Source: Oscillospiraceae bacterium
GTDB lineage: Bacteria; Bacillota; Clostridia; Oscillospirales; Acutalibacteraceae
Reading direction: 5' to 3'
NCBI GenBank assembly: GCA_022483045.1
Contig: JAKVOA010000001.1
Coordinates: forward strand, 953,750-1,017,749
DNA: 64,000 nt
The translations under genes and the position numbers were made by a program. Of this stretch, positions 18,973 through 28,643 are shown piece by piece; positions within the stretch are counted from its first letter, which is position 1; every line of letters begins with the position of its first letter. The notes under the pieces are model-generated. The model made no database searches, was not told the origin of the DNA, and worked only from the letters and a program-made list of their open reading frames with translations.

Positions 18973-21576
18973 TTATTTTGAAGAGGCAGAATCCTCTTTT
19001 TCTGCGGGTGCTGCAGCGTTCATGTTGCGCTCCAGCCACTGCTGATAAGTAACCAATACTTTTCGCGGTTTGCTTCCTTCATGTGGGCCGATAAGGCCCA
19101 TCTGCTCCATTTGGTCCACAATGCGCCCTGCATGTGCGTAACCCAAACGCAGGCGTCGCTGCAAAAACGATGTAGAAGCCTGCCCCGCCTCAATCACACA
19201 TTTTACTGCATCATCCAGCATGGGGTCCATATCAGGATTTGTAGAAGTGCCGCTGTCTTTCTGCTCAGATACTGCATTCTTTTCAATTTCCTCGGCAATT
19301 TCTTTGTTGTAACCAGGCTCCTGCGATTCTTTAATAAACTCGACAACACTTTCAATTTCGCTGTCACTGACAAAGGCTCCTTGTATACGCACAGGCTTTT
19401 GCGCACCGACCGGTGAAAACAGCATATCGCCGTTGCCCAAAAGCTTTTCTGCACCGCCGGTGTCCAAAATAGTACGGCTATCGACCTGTGAAGAAACCGC
19501 AAGTGCAATACGGCTTGGAATATTTGCCTTAATCAGTCCGGTGACAACGTCGACACTGGGGCGCTGCGTCGCAATAACCAAGTGCATACCTGCCGCACGC
19601 GCCATCTGTGCTAAGCGGCAAATGCTGTCCTCTACTTCGTTTGGCGCAGCCATCATCAGGTCAGCCAACTCTTCAATGAAAATGACAATCTGCGGCATGT
19701 GCTCCATCGGCAGACCGTCTTCGGTTACAAAGCCATGCTGAGCAGCCTGTGCATTATAAGATTTAATATCCCGCACGTTGTACTCTGCGAAAAGCTTGTA
19801 CCGCTTCAGCATTTCAGTAACAGCCCACTGTAAAGCACCGGCCGCCTTGCGCGGGTCGGTAACGACAGGCACCAGCAACTGCGGAATTCCATTGTAAATA
19901 GAAAGCTCGACCACTTTCGGGTCAATCATCAAAAAACGAACGTCATCCGGTGTAGATTTGTAAAGCAAACTGACAATAAACGAATTTAAGCAGACTGATT
20001 TACCGGAACCTGTCGTACCTGCAATGAGCAAATGCGGCATTTTCGCAAGGTCGGTCACTTTGGGTTCGCCGGCAATGTCACGGCCAAGACAAACCGTTAG
20101 CTTGCTTTTTGCTGTAATAAAGGAATTGGATTCTATCAGGTCACGCATACGTACAATGCTTTTTTTCTTATTTGGTACCTCAATACCGACAGCAGCTTTG
20201 CCGGGAATAGGTGCCTCAATACGCACGCCGGAAGCCGCAAGGTTCATAGCAATGTCATCGGAAAGATTGGTTATTTTGCTGATTTTTACACCCGCGGCAG
20301 GCTGCAGTTCATATCTAGTAACAGATGGGCCCCGGCTGATATCTACAATTCGTGTAGATACGCCGAAACTGTCAAGCACTTGTACTAAGCGCTGCCCGTT
20401 TGTCTGCCACTCTTTCTGTTCGGCAGCAGAATCCCCCGCGGGTGTAAGCGCCAGCATGGAAGTTGGCGGCACATGATAGCCGCTTTCCTCGGGCTGCAAG
20501 CTCTGTGTCAGCTCAGACTGCTGCACTGCGGCAGCTTTCTGTCCTTCTTTCTTTTCTGCTTTTTCTTTGCTGCGTTCCATCAGCTTTTCAGAGATTTCTT
20601 TAAATCCGCTGTCAACTTTTGTGGCAGCAGCGCTTTCCGACTGCTGCGAAGCGGTGCGCATGGGCTTTTCAACAATTGCAGAGGGCGGTACTACATTTGT
20701 AAAGACAGATTTATCCGCATTTTTCCCAAAGGTTCTTTTCATGCGGGAACGCAGTTCCCTGTTTTTGGGGGAATCTGGCTGCGGGGTCTGCACAGGGTGC
20801 ATCGGCATTCCCTCGTCGTCCAGCGGAATGTCAATATTGCGGTTGCGGCTTCTGGCCTGCATGGATTCGATATGGTTTTCGCGGGCTGTACCCACCGCCT
20901 GCCCTACAGCCTTAGCCGGTTTCTGAATGCCATGCCACAGCCTAACCAGTGTTGTGCCGGTCAAAAGCATGAGAGAAACAAACAGCAAAAGCAGCAAAAG
21001 GATACAGGCACCGGTTTTGCCAAGCCCGGCAATCATAGGAATTCCAATAAGACCGCCAACCAGCCCTGCACCGCCTTTTTCTTTGCAGTCCTGAAAAATC
21101 TGGAGCAGTTGGTTTCCAAAGTTTCCTGCAGCTGCTGTACCAGAGGGCTGCAAAAATGCGGTAACAACCGCACAGAGCAAAACAATAGAAACAGCCGACA
21201 AGGCTACTTTAGTACCCATGTTATCACTCTGCCGCTCAAAGGCCGCAGTAAACGCAACATAAAGCAGTAAAACGGGCCACAGCAGTGCACAGTCCCCAAA
21301 CAGACCGCGCACCAGGTGATGCAGCATCAGCCAAATATGTACACCGGGAATCATAGCAATGCAGGCCAAAAGGATGGCCAATGCAAACAGCAGAATTGCC
21401 GAAACCTGGCGGTGGCGCTGCTCCATTTCTACCGTGCGGCGGTTGACCAGCGGCTTTGTCTGGCTGCGGGCAGCCGCAGGTTTGCGGCCGGAAGACTGCT
21501 TTTTTTGTGACGCTGCCTTTCCGGCAGAGCGCCGGCTGGCAGCAGAGCGTGAACGTACTGCTTTCTTTTGTGCCAA
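18973..21576 (-). CDS. spoIIIE: DNA translocase FtsK/SpoIIIE
   Basis: Membrane-anchored DNA pump that moves chromosome through the division or sporulation septum. The 867-residue protein has a basic N-terminus and four hydrophobic segments within about 55-225. A Pro/Gln-rich linker follows, then the alpha/beta motor with Walker [11 protein letters not shown] near 518-527, and a C-terminal winged-helix gamma domain (about 790-850) that reads KOPS/SRS-like sequence. The Walker B strand reads [13 protein letters not shown], where SpoIIIE/FtsK proteins usually have D in place of the first E. Its neighbour tepA is also adjacent to spoIIIE in Bacillus, which favours the SpoIIIE name. Confidence 0.93.
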   Translation of the reverse strand: MAQKKAVRSRSAASRRSAGKAASQKKQSSGRKPAAARSQTKPLVNRRTVEMEQRHRQVSAILLFALAILLACIAMIPGVHIWLMLHHLVRGLFGDCALLWPVLLLYVAFTAAFERQSDNMGTKVALSAVSIVLLCAVVTAFLQPSGTAAAGNFGNQLLQIFQDCKEKGGAGLVGGLIGIPMIAGLGKTGACILLLLLLFVSLMLLTGTTLVRLWHGIQKPAKAVGQAVGTARENHIESMQARSRNRNIDIPLDDEGMPMHPVQTPQPDSPKNRELRSRMKRTFGKNADKSVFTNVVPPSAIVEKPMRTASQQSESAAATKVDSGFKEISEKLMERSKEKAEKKEGQKAAAVQQSELTQSLQPEESGYHVPPTSMLALTPAGDSAAEQKEWQTNGQRLVQVLDSFGVSTRIVDISRGPSVTRYELQPAAGVKISKITNLSDDIAMNLAASGVRIEAPIPGKAAVGIEVPNKKKSIVRMRDLIESNSFITAKSKLTVCLGRDIAGEPKVTDLAKMPHLLIAGTTGSGKSVCLNSFIVSLLYKSTPDDVRFLMIDPKVVELSIYNGIPQLLVPVVTDPRKAAGALQWAVTEMLKRYKLFAEYNVRDIKSYNAQAAQHGFVTEDGLPMEHMPQIVIFIEELADLMMAAPNEVEDSICRLAQMARAAGMHLVIATQRPSVDVVTGLIKANIPSRIALAVSSQVDSRTILDTGGAEKLLGNGDMLFSPVGAQKPVRIQGAFVSDSEIESVVEFIKESQEPGYNKEIAEEIEKNAVSEQKDSGTSTNPDMDPMLDDAVKCVIEAGQASTSFLQRRLRLGYAHAGRIVDQMEQMGLIGPHEGSKPRKVLVTYQQWLERNMNAAAPAEKEDSASSK

Positions 21577-21670
21577 TTTGAATACTCCTTAGCTGAGAAA
21601 ACTTACCCCAAAGGTAAGCAGCTGGTTTCATACCTCTCTTATGTACTAACGGCGCAGCTGCGCCGTCTTT

Positions 21671-22417
21671 TTACTTATGCGTTTTCTTCGCTGCCTTTGC
21701 TTTTTTCTTTCTGTTCTTTGCAATCATTTCATAAAGGCAGTCGACCGCATCAGAAAGGCCGCCAAGCGAATCAATCAGCCCTTCCTCTACGGCATCTGCT
21801 CCATCCAGCACCGTACCGACATCCATCACCAGTTCCTTGGTGTTCATTGCCAGCTGCATAAAGCGTTTTTCAGATATGTTGCTGTTGGAGGTCACAAACT
21901 GCGTAATGCGTTCCTGCATACGCTGAAAATAGTCCATAGTCTGCGGTACGCCAAGCATCAGGCCATTCATGCGCACCGGGTGGACTGTCATAGTTGCGCT
22001 GGGTACAATGAAGCTGTGCTTTGCAGCTACGGCCAGCGGGACTCCAATGCTGTGGCCGCCCCCAAGCACCAGGCTGACGGTCGGTTTTTTCATACTGGCA
22101 ACCAATTCCGCAAGTGCAAGCCCTGCCTCTACGTCGCCGCCAACGGTATTGAGCAGCATTAGCAGGCCCTCTGTCTTTTCATCTTCTTCAATATCGACCA
22201 GCTGCGGAATCACATGCTCGTATTTGGTTGTTTTATTGCTGCTCGGCAAAATGGTATGGCCCTCTATCTGCCCAATAATCGTCAGGCAGTGAATAGTATG
22301 GTTACCGCTGCCGGTGATGATTGTGCCGGTATCAAATGGGCGGTCGCCCTCCTCTTCTTCTGGGCCAAGGCCGCTTCCTTCTGCTGAAAGATAACTGCTG
22401 TTTTTCCCTACTTTCAT
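21671..22417 (-). CDS. tepA: ClpP-like translocation-enhancing protein TepA
   Basis: A 248-residue ClpP-fold serine peptidase of the TepA (YmfB) group, which in Bacillus lies next to spoIIIE and has been linked to protein export and germination. The ClpP-type core runs from about residue 40 to 230: [20 protein letters not shown] near 85-104, nucleophile Ser123 in GGGHSIG and His146 in TMTVHPVR. There is no export signal. A strong ribosome site (AGGAGG) and a promoter at 22486-22514 precede it. It probably heads a tepA-spoIIIE-DUF3006 transcript. Confidence 0.9.
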   Translation of the reverse strand: MKVGKNSSYLSAEGSGLGPEEEEGDRPFDTGTIITGSGNHTIHCLTIIGQIEGHTILPSSNKTTKYEHVIPQLVDIEEDEKTEGLLMLLNTVGGDVEAGLALAELVASMKKPTVSLVLGGGHSIGVPLAVAAKHSFIVPSATMTVHPVRMNGLMLGVPQTMDYFQRMQERITQFVTSNSNISEKRFMQLAMNTKELVMDVGTVLDGADAVEEGLIDSLGGLSDAVDCLYEMIAKNRKKKAKAAKKTHK

Positions 22418-22485
22418 TTTCTTTCCTCCTGTGGCAATAGTTTGTCACAGAAAGGAAAATTTTATGTATGCAAAGAATTCATAAT

Positions 22486-22514
22486 AGTATACCATAAATT
22501 TCTGTAAAAAGCAC
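22486..22514 (-). promoter_or_regulatory. tepA promoter
   Basis: Minus-strand GTGCTT (22509-22514), 17-base spacer, TATACT (22486-22491), with TGG before the -10 giving an extended -10. Confidence 0.6.
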
Positions 22515-22533
22515 GAATGGGAAAAGGAGGAAA

Positions 22534-23187
22534 TCAGGCAAAAGGCTGCATGGCTGCATTGTAAAGGCCAGTGCGTACAATCTGTGCGGGCTGCTCTACC
22601 TTTAAGTAAGTCTTAATACAGGAAATCAGCAGCGTCGGGCTGATATTGAAATTGCTGCCAGCGGGCAGGACTGTATCAATATGCACAGCATTTTTTTCTG
22701 CAGTTACTTTCGTGCGGTCAAGTTCCGGGTGCAGGTCTAAAGTCAAGACACCGTGTTTTGACTTTTTTTCTACTGGAAGCGGTTCGCGCGCAAACAAAGA
22801 CGAGATATCATCTGCCAACTTCTGTGAATCCTGCGAAGGGATCTGTACCTGATAAGCCGCAAATTCAATCTCTCCCGGTTTCATTTTTGGTTCTGTTACT
22901 TCCAGTATATGAATATCGGGCGGCAAGACACGATTCATACGGTCAGCTATTTCCTGCCCTGCCATTTCCTCTTCCAGACGCAGATCCATACTTTCCCGCA
23001 GGCCGCTGACCCCCAGACTGAGCGGCAGCGCAAAAGTCATGTAAACGCGGGAATTAAAGCCCTGTGTATACCACAGCGGCAGATGTGCACGGCGCACAGC
23101 TCGAGTCATACAGCGCATAATATCCAGGTGCGAAATGAACCTTGCGGACCCGGTCTTTGAAAACCAGACTCTAATGTCTTTTTTCAT
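22534..23187 (-). CDS. TIGR03936 family radical SAM-associated protein
   Basis: A 217-residue DUF2344-type protein (MKKDIRVWFSKTGSARFISHLDIMR...). It is normally encoded next to, or fused to, a TIGR03960 radical SAM enzyme; the reaction of the pair is not established. The start at 23187 has GGGGGAGG eight bases upstream and lies inside the end of the TIGR03960 gene (17-base overlap), indicating coupled translation. Characteristic segments are FISHLDIMR at the N-terminus, LPLWYTQGFNSRVYMTFALPLSLGV near 40-65, and LDLHPELDR near 140. Confidence 0.9.
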   Translation of the reverse strand: MKKDIRVWFSKTGSARFISHLDIMRCMTRAVRRAHLPLWYTQGFNSRVYMTFALPLSLGVSGLRESMDLRLEEEMAGQEIADRMNRVLPPDIHILEVTEPKMKPGEIEFAAYQVQIPSQDSQKLADDISSLFAREPLPVEKKSKHGVLTLDLHPELDRTKVTAEKNAVHIDTVLPAGSNFNISPTLLISCIKTYLKVEQPAQIVRTGLYNAAMQPFA

Positions 23188-25018
23188 AGCAAATGCCTCC
23201 CCCAAACTGAGCCGCGCCGCAGTTTGAGCAGGCCTGGCGGCAATTTGGCGTTGTCTTTACCGCATAGGCGCGTTTACATTCCTCTATTAAGAATGCTTTT
23301 GAAATACCGTAATCCATGTGGTCCCAGGGAAGGACTTCATCAAAGCTGCGCCGGCGGTTTGCATAAAAGGCCGGGTCTATTCCGCAGTCATGAAATACTT
23401 GAAGCCATCTCTCAAACGAAAAGCCGTCTTCCCAGCCATCCATTTTGCAGCCGCGGCGGTGTGCCTCCAGCAAAGCCGGGCCCAGCCGGCGGTCTCCACG
23501 CGCAAAAACAGCCTCGATCAGGCTGGTAGAGGCATCGTGCCACATGGGGTTGATCTTGTGCGACTTGACAGAATGCAGCATGTGCATCTGCTTTTCTTTC
23601 ATCTGCTCCATGGTGTCCTGCGGTTCCCACTGAAACGGTGTATGCGGCTTTGGAATAAACGCAGAAGCGCTGACTGTTACTTTCACGCCTTTCCCTTTTC
23701 TACGCTCCGGATTTGCATAATAAGCATCCACTACTTCTTGCCCAAGTTGTGCGATACCCTCTACGTCCTCCATCGTTTCTGTAGGCAGGCCAAGCATAAA
23801 GTAGAGCTTAATGGTGCTCCATCCGCCGGAAAACGCGGTTTTTACGGTTTTCATCAGTTCTTCTTCTGTTACATTTTTATTGATAACATCACGAAGCCGC
23901 TGAGTGCCAGCCTCCGGCGCAAAAGTAAGGCCGCTGCGCCGCACCGTTTTGATTTTATCCATCACCTGCGGCTGAAAGCCGTCTACGCGCAGGCTGGGCA
24001 GAGAAATGCTGGTCTTTTCCGGCTTGGACCACAGAAGCATTCGGTCCAGCAGAGGATTGATCTGTGTATAATCGCTGGTGCTTAAAGAAGAAAGAGATAC
24101 TTCGTCATAGCCGGTGCTTTCACACAAATCATGGCACTGCCTGTCCACAACTTTGGGGCTTTTTTCCCGTACCGGGCGGTAAAGAAAGCCCGCTTGGCAA
24201 AAGCGGCAGCCACGAATGCAGCCCCGGAACACTTCCTCTACTGCGCGGTCATGTACAATATCTATATAGGGTACAACGAATTTATCCGGATAAAAACTCG
24301 CGTCCATATTTAGCATCAGGCGCTTTTTTACCCGCGCCGGCGCACCGTGTGTCGGCGTAATGGATTTGACAGTGCCGTCATCATGATAAGCAATATTATA
24401 AAAAGCGGGTACATAAACGCCCTGTATCTGCGCTGCGCGTGTCAAGAATTCTTCTTTGGTTGCGCCGCTTTTCTTACATTCACGGTATAGGTCACAGACC
24501 TCAAGGTCGACCTCTTCCCCTTCGCCAAGGAAGAAGAGGTCGATAAGGTCGGCAATCGGCTCTGCGTTGCAGACACATGGGCCGCCTGCCACGACCAGAT
24601 TCTTTAAACCCGTGCGCTCTCGCGAAAGCAGTGGCACCCCTGCAAGCTCCAGCATGTTCAGTACATTGGTATAACATAATTCATACTGTAAAGTAAAGCC
24701 GATGATGTCGAAATCTCCTACAGAGTCGCCGCTTTCCAGCGCATAAAGAGGCAGACCGGCATTTCGCAGTTCAGCCTCCATATCCAGCCATGGTGCAAAG
24801 ACACGCTCGCACCAAAGATAATCTCGCGTATTCAGCTGACTGTATAGAATTTTCATGCCAAGGTGTGACATACCGACTTCGTAAGTATCCGGAAAACAGA
24901 ACGCAAACCGGACTTCAATATCCTTTTTATCTTTTACAATACTGTTCAGTTCGCCGCCGACATAGCGGCCGGGTTTTTGCACACGGCTGAGCAGCGCTTC
25001 GGTTTCTTGATTGATCAT
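23171..25018 (-). CDS. TIGR03960 family B12-binding-domain radical SAM protein
   Basis: A 615-residue radical SAM protein with an N-terminal cobalamin-binding-like region (about 40-180). The iron-sulfur motif C-x3-C-x2-C is seen in RGCIRGCRFCQAGF near 290. In Clostridia this gene with TIGR03936 often precedes rng and rplU and follows spoIVFB; the same left-hand neighbour is seen here. Start at 25018 is supported by AGGAGG at ideal spacing; the longer frame to 25057 would run into the promoter. Its substrate is unknown. The C-terminus has four cysteines (CRQACSNCG plus a later C) that could bind a further cluster or metal. Confidence 0.9.
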   Translation of the reverse strand: MINQETEALLSRVQKPGRYVGGELNSIVKDKKDIEVRFAFCFPDTYEVGMSHLGMKILYSQLNTRDYLWCERVFAPWLDMEAELRNAGLPLYALESGDSVGDFDIIGFTLQYELCYTNVLNMLELAGVPLLSRERTGLKNLVVAGGPCVCNAEPIADLIDLFFLGEGEEVDLEVCDLYRECKKSGATKEEFLTRAAQIQGVYVPAFYNIAYHDDGTVKSITPTHGAPARVKKRLMLNMDASFYPDKFVVPYIDIVHDRAVEEVFRGCIRGCRFCQAGFLYRPVREKSPKVVDRQCHDLCESTGYDEVSLSSLSTSDYTQINPLLDRMLLWSKPEKTSISLPSLRVDGFQPQVMDKIKTVRRSGLTFAPEAGTQRLRDVINKNVTEEELMKTVKTAFSGGWSTIKLYFMLGLPTETMEDVEGIAQLGQEVVDAYYANPERRKGKGVKVTVSASAFIPKPHTPFQWEPQDTMEQMKEKQMHMLHSVKSHKINPMWHDASTSLIEAVFARGDRRLGPALLEAHRRGCKMDGWEDGFSFERWLQVFHDCGIDPAFYANRRRSFDEVLPWDHMDYGISKAFLIEECKRAYAVKTTPNCRQACSNCGAAQFGGGICYEKRH

Positions 25019-25059
25019 GCAATCCTCCTGGGGCAGTTTTTGTTCACTGCGGTGCATTT

Positions 25060-25088
25060 ATTATACCCCAGTTGTCGGGTTCCTTCAA
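25060..25088 (-). promoter_or_regulatory. promoter of the TIGR03960-TIGR03936 pair
   Basis: Minus-strand TTGAAG (25083-25088), 17-base spacer, TATAAT (25060-25065), about 40 bases before the start. It overlaps the end of the upstream protease gene. Confidence 0.65.
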
Positions 25089-25684
25089 CCCTGCCCAAAG
25101 CGCTGCGGCTTCATCAGCAGCAAAAACAAAAGATAAAGTGCTGCCAGCAGCAAGGTTACATTCCAGCGCGAACGGAACAGCACAAAAAAGCCAGCGGCAG
25201 CAACCGGCACCAGCACAAAAAAGGAACAGATATGTACCGCCCTTTGCGCTTTTTCTCGCTGAAAGCGGCAACTGAGCAGGCTTAACAGCACCTGGCCGCC
25301 ATCCAGCGGCTCAACCGGCAATAAATTGAAAACCGCTAAAACAGCATTTGCCAACGCAAAGAAGCGGCCGTTTGTGCTGAGTGGAAACCAAATTTGCCAA
25401 AGCAGCAGATTCAAAAGCGGACCTGCCGCAGAAACCACAGCGTCCGCAGCATAAGAAGCCGTAGCTGCATTGGCACAGATTTCAGCGCCAAATGCAGTCA
25501 GACGGATTTTCTGCGGCGGTCTGCCACAGAAAATCATGGCAAGCAAGTGCCCCGCTTCATGGGAAGCAGCAGCGCACAATCCCCAAAAAGCTGCACCGCT
25601 GCGGTCTGCCAACAGCAAAAATGTCACCAACGCAAAAAAAGGAACGGTCATTTCAATATGGCAGTGCCGGCATTTAAATTTCAC
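25085..25684 (-). CDS. site-2 protease family protein, SpoIVFB-like
   Basis: A 199-residue polytopic M50 metalloprotease. The zinc site is visible as H42-E43-x2-H46 (SHEAGH) in the first half and Asp128 in PVEPLDGGQ. At least four hydrophobic segments are present. In sporulating Firmicutes the SpoIVFB member of this family cleaves pro-sigma-K in the mother cell. The position directly before the TIGR03960/TIGR03936 genes matches spoIVFB in other Clostridia, so that role is likely but not proven. It overlaps the small gene before it by four bases. Confidence 0.85.
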   Translation of the reverse strand: MKFKCRHCHIEMTVPFFALVTFLLLADRSGAAFWGLCAAASHEAGHLLAMIFCGRPPQKIRLTAFGAEICANAATASYAADAVVSAAGPLLNLLLWQIWFPLSTNGRFFALANAVLAVFNLLPVEPLDGGQVLLSLLSCRFQREKAQRAVHICSFFVLVPVAAAGFFVLFRSRWNVTLLLAALYLLFLLLMKPQRFGQG

Positions 25685-25980
25685 CGTTTACTGCTGGCTG
25701 CAGAACCTGTTCCCTTCGCAGAACTGGAAGCGGCAGAGGCCGATTTTCCCTGCGAAGAGGTCGTCAATGAAGCTTTCGGTAAAATATCATAAAACTTTTT
25801 TTGCAGGTTCTCTGCTGAAAGATTCGGCAAAACAGATTTTTGCATTTGCTGTGTATACCACGCCTTACTTACCGAATATGCATGCCCGCCTACTCCATAG
25901 CGCAAGCCCAGTGCTGTCGCTAATGCCGCTGCACACACAATAACACGGACCCGCCACAAAATTTGTTTTCCTTCTTGCAC
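25681..25980 (-). CDS. short single-pass membrane protein in the spoIVFA position
   Basis: A 99-residue protein read from a GTG at 25980, which has GGGAGG seven bases upstream; the frame continues to 26052 but without a better site. A short basic N-terminus (QEGKQILWRVR) precedes one membrane segment (about 12-30). A predicted extracytoplasmic stretch with WYTQQM and a Ser/Ala/Lys-rich tail follow. No LytM or other domain is present. The four-base overlap with the SpoIVFB-like gene suggests the two products work together, as SpoIVFA does with SpoIVFB. I do not recognise it by sequence; a shortened SpoIVFA is an inference from position and topology. Confidence 0.6.
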   Translation of the reverse strand: MQEGKQILWRVRVIVCAAALATALGLRYGVGGHAYSVSKAWYTQQMQKSVLPNLSAENLQKKFYDILPKASLTTSSQGKSASAASSSAKGTGSAASSKR

Positions 25981-26180
25981 TTTAATTCCTCCCGTCAAGA
26001 TTCTGTTTGATAAATATGCAGCAGCATTTATAAACAGAACCCTGCAAAGCATTTTAAAAAGAGTACGGAAATCAAGTCACAGGCGGCTTTTGGCCGACAG
26101 GTGTATGACATTTGATTCTCTGTGAGCATGTATCAATGTTTCAACAGCCATCTTTTATTGGTTAGCTTCAGGGATTATAC

Positions 26181-26220
26181 AGAAAAAGCACCGGCAGATA
26201 AAAAGGTCTGCCGGTGCTTT
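26181..26220 (-). terminator. rho-independent terminator after nfnB
   Basis: A perfect 14-base stem (26207-26220 with 26185-26198), eight-base loop, then on the minus strand a U-rich tail. It ends the nfnA-nfnB transcript 29 bases after nfnB. Confidence 0.85.
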
Positions 26221-26248
26221 GTAATATTAGAAATTTTTAAGTTTCTAC

Positions 26249-27649
26249 TTACTTATTTTTCTTCTGAATATACTCGTCAATCGACTTAGCCGCAGCCTTG
26301 CCGCCGCCCATCGCCAAAATAACGGTAGCTGCACCGGAAACCGCATCACCGGCAGCGTAAACACCTTCGCGTGATGTTTCCATCGTCTCATCATTTACGA
26401 CAATGCAGCCCTTGCGGTTTGCTTCCAACCCTTTGGTTGTGGAGCGAATCAGCGGATTCGGGCTGTTGCCGATTGCCATAACGACACAATCAACAGAAGT
26501 TTTAAAGTTGCTTCCCGGAATTTCAACTGGGCGCCGGCGGCCAGAGGCATCCGGCTCGCCAAGCTGCATCTTTACACACTCAATGCCGCTGACATGTCCA
26601 TTTTCATCCCCGAGAATGCGGACAGGGCTGGTCAGGAAATTAAAAATGACACCCTCTTCTTTTGCATGGTGTACTTCTTCTTTTCTGGCAGGCATCTGTT
26701 CCTCTGCGCGGCGGTAAACGACATGCACTTCCTCTGCGCCAAGGCGCAGTGCTGTACGTGCAGCATCCATGGCAACATTGCCGCCGCCGACTACTGCAAC
26801 TTTGTGTACAACCGGAGACGGTGTATCGTACTCAGGTTTATATGCTTTCATCAAATTGGTGCGGGTTAAAAATTCATTGGCCGAATACGTTCCGACCAGC
26901 GCTTCGCCCGGAATATTCATGAAATTCGGCAAACCGGCGCCTGTGCCGATAAAGACAGCCTCATAGCCCATATCGAATAATTCATCGACTTCCAGCACTT
27001 TGCCGATAACCATATCCGTCTTGACTTCAACGCCTTTGGCTTTCAGTTCGTCAATTTCCTTTTGTACAATTTCTTTTGGAAGACGGAACTGCGGAATGCC
27101 ATACATCAAAACGCCGCCTGCGACATGCAGCGCTTCAAGTACCGTGACCTGATAACCCTTTGCAGCAAGGTCGCCTGCACAGGTGAGGCCGGCAGGTCCG
27201 GCACCAACAACTGCAACTTTGTGGCCATTGAAAGTTGCTTTGGGTGCCGACACGGCCTGCCCTGCATGCTGCATGTGCCAATCGGAAACAAAGCGCTCCA
27301 GCCGGCCAATACCAACCGGCTCGCCCTTAATGCCGCGCACACACTTACTTTCACACTGTGACTCCTGCGGGCAAACACGGCCGCAGACAGCCGGCAGAGA
27401 GTTGGTCTGCTTGATGATCTGAAAAGCCTCTTCGTACTCGCCTTTTGTGACACACGCAATGAAATCTGGAATATGCACACCGACAGGACATCCGGAAACA
27501 CAGGGCTTGTTTTTGCAGTTAAGGCAGCGCTGTGCCTCATTTTTTGCCATTTCTTCTGTATATCCCTCTGCCACTTCTGCAAAGTTGTGGCAGCGCACCT
27601 GCGGCGCCTGCTCTGGCATAGGTGTCTTTTGTTGTTGCATATTAGGCAT
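26249..27649 (-). CDS. nfnB: NfnB: NADPH-binding subunit of ferredoxin:NADP+ transhydrogenase
   Basis: A 466-residue flavoprotein that looks like the glutamate synthase small subunit. With its partner NfnA it forms the bifurcating enzyme that couples NADH and reduced ferredoxin to NADPH. Visible are N-terminal iron-sulfur cysteines (C42, C45, C50, C54 in RCLNCKNKPCVSGC), a second cysteine set near 90-105 (CGRVCPQESQCESKC), FAD-binding VVGAGPAGLTCAG near 148, and NADPH-binding VVGGGNVAMDAA near 288. No large glutamate synthase subunit is encoded nearby, while an NfnA gene overlaps its start by eight bases. That pairing supports NfnB over GltD. Confidence 0.88.
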   Translation of the reverse strand: MPNMQQQKTPMPEQAPQVRCHNFAEVAEGYTEEMAKNEAQRCLNCKNKPCVSGCPVGVHIPDFIACVTKGEYEEAFQIIKQTNSLPAVCGRVCPQESQCESKCVRGIKGEPVGIGRLERFVSDWHMQHAGQAVSAPKATFNGHKVAVVGAGPAGLTCAGDLAAKGYQVTVLEALHVAGGVLMYGIPQFRLPKEIVQKEIDELKAKGVEVKTDMVIGKVLEVDELFDMGYEAVFIGTGAGLPNFMNIPGEALVGTYSANEFLTRTNLMKAYKPEYDTPSPVVHKVAVVGGGNVAMDAARTALRLGAEEVHVVYRRAEEQMPARKEEVHHAKEEGVIFNFLTSPVRILGDENGHVSGIECVKMQLGEPDASGRRRPVEIPGSNFKTSVDCVVMAIGNSPNPLIRSTTKGLEANRKGCIVVNDETMETSREGVYAAGDAVSGAATVILAMGGGKAAAKSIDEYIQKKNK

Positions 27650-28490
27650 TTTTCACACCCTCCATCAGCTTGCAGTTTTCTTCTCTGGCCATTGCACGCT
27701 CCTGGTCAAAGTATGTGCGGCCGCGCTTAATTGTCTCGTCAAAGTCAACCTCAAAGCCGTCAAAATCCGGGCCGTCCACACAGGCAAACTTTGTTTTGCC
27801 GCCAACCGTCAGCCGGCAGCCGCCGCACATGCCGGTGCCGTCTATCATAATTGGATTCATGCTGACAATGGTCTTAATGTTTTTCGGCTTTGTCACGCCG
27901 ACCACAGCGCGCATCATCACCAGCGGGCCGATTGCCACAACCAGGTCGTAATCTGCGCCATTTTCAATATTTTCTGCCAATGCAGCCGTTACAAAGCCCT
28001 TATTGCCGTTGCTGCCGTCGTCTGTCATTAAAAACAGCCGGTCACTGGCCTCACGCATTTCATCTTCCAAAATAATAATATCTTTGTTGCGAAAGCCTGC
28101 AATCATATCGACTTTTGCACCCATTTGATGCAAAGCCTTTGCCTGGGGCCATGCAATAGCACAGCCGGCGCCGCCGCCAATAACTGCAGCACGGTGGTAT
28201 CCCGACAGTTCGCTGGCTTTTCCCAAAGGTCCGACAAAGTCTAAGATTGCGTCCCCTACATTGAGCTGGTCCAGTTTCATGGTCGTCTTGCCAACGATTT
28301 GATAAATGATGGTTACGGTACCGGCTTCCCGGTCATAGTCTGCCACCGTCAGCGGAATACGTTCGCCAAACTCATCGACACGCAAAATAATAAACTGCCC
28401 TGCTTTTGCTTTTTTTGCAATAAAGGGGGCCTTTACAATCATGAGTGTCATAGAATCGTTCAGTTTGCGCTTACCTACGATTTGAAACAT
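27642..28490 (-). CDS. nfnA: NfnA: NADH-binding subunit of ferredoxin:NADP+ transhydrogenase
   Basis: A 282-residue FAD/NAD-binding and [2Fe-2S] protein of the dihydroorotate dehydrogenase electron-transfer (PyrK/SudA) type. The N-terminal beta-barrel binds FAD (FIILRVDEFGERIPLTVAD). AVIGGGAGCAIAWPQAKAL near 104-120 begins the nucleotide-binding half. The C-terminal cysteines MCGGCRLTV and FACVDGPDF bind the iron-sulfur cluster. Adjacent to and overlapping nfnB, it would supply the NADH site and bifurcating flavin partner. Its own promoter lies at 28556-28584. Confidence 0.88.
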   Translation of the reverse strand: MFQIVGKRKLNDSMTLMIVKAPFIAKKAKAGQFIILRVDEFGERIPLTVADYDREAGTVTIIYQIVGKTTMKLDQLNVGDAILDFVGPLGKASELSGYHRAAVIGGGAGCAIAWPQAKALHQMGAKVDMIAGFRNKDIIILEDEMREASDRLFLMTDDGSNGNKGFVTAALAENIENGADYDLVVAIGPLVMMRAVVGVTKPKNIKTIVSMNPIMIDGTGMCGGCRLTVGGKTKFACVDGPDFDGFEVDFDETIKRGRTYFDQERAMAREENCKLMEGVKNA

Positions 28491-28555
28491 GATTTCACAT
28501 CCTCACCAGTTATTTGCATCTCTGTGCTTAAGAATCAGCTGTACACAATGATTTT

Positions 28556-28584
28556 ATTATATCTATCTTTCCATACAAAAGCAA
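28556..28584 (-). promoter_or_regulatory. nfnAB promoter
   Basis: Minus-strand TTGCTT (28579-28584), 17-base spacer, TATAAT (28556-28561), 66 bases before the nfnA ATG and directly after the spoIVA terminator. Confidence 0.7.
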
Positions 28585-28585
28585 G

Positions 28586-28623
28586 AAAAATCGGGTAATC
28601 AGCCAAACTTGACCGATTACCCG
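28586..28623 (-). terminator. rho-independent terminator after spoIVA
   Basis: Minus-strand stem CGGGTAATC/GATTACCCG (28615-28623 with 28592-28600) followed by five U residues, 21 bases past the spoIVA stop. Confidence 0.8.
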
Positions 28624-28643
28624 CTCTTTTTTTGAAAAATACA

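Noticed and set aside
20473-21270. Plus-strand frame opposite ftsK/spoIIIE
   Set aside because: Mirror frame of the conserved gene; codon composition and residue mix are not protein-like.
26249-27649. Annotation as glutamate synthase small subunit
   Set aside because: No large subunit is present and the adjacent NfnA-type gene overlaps; NfnB is the better reading.
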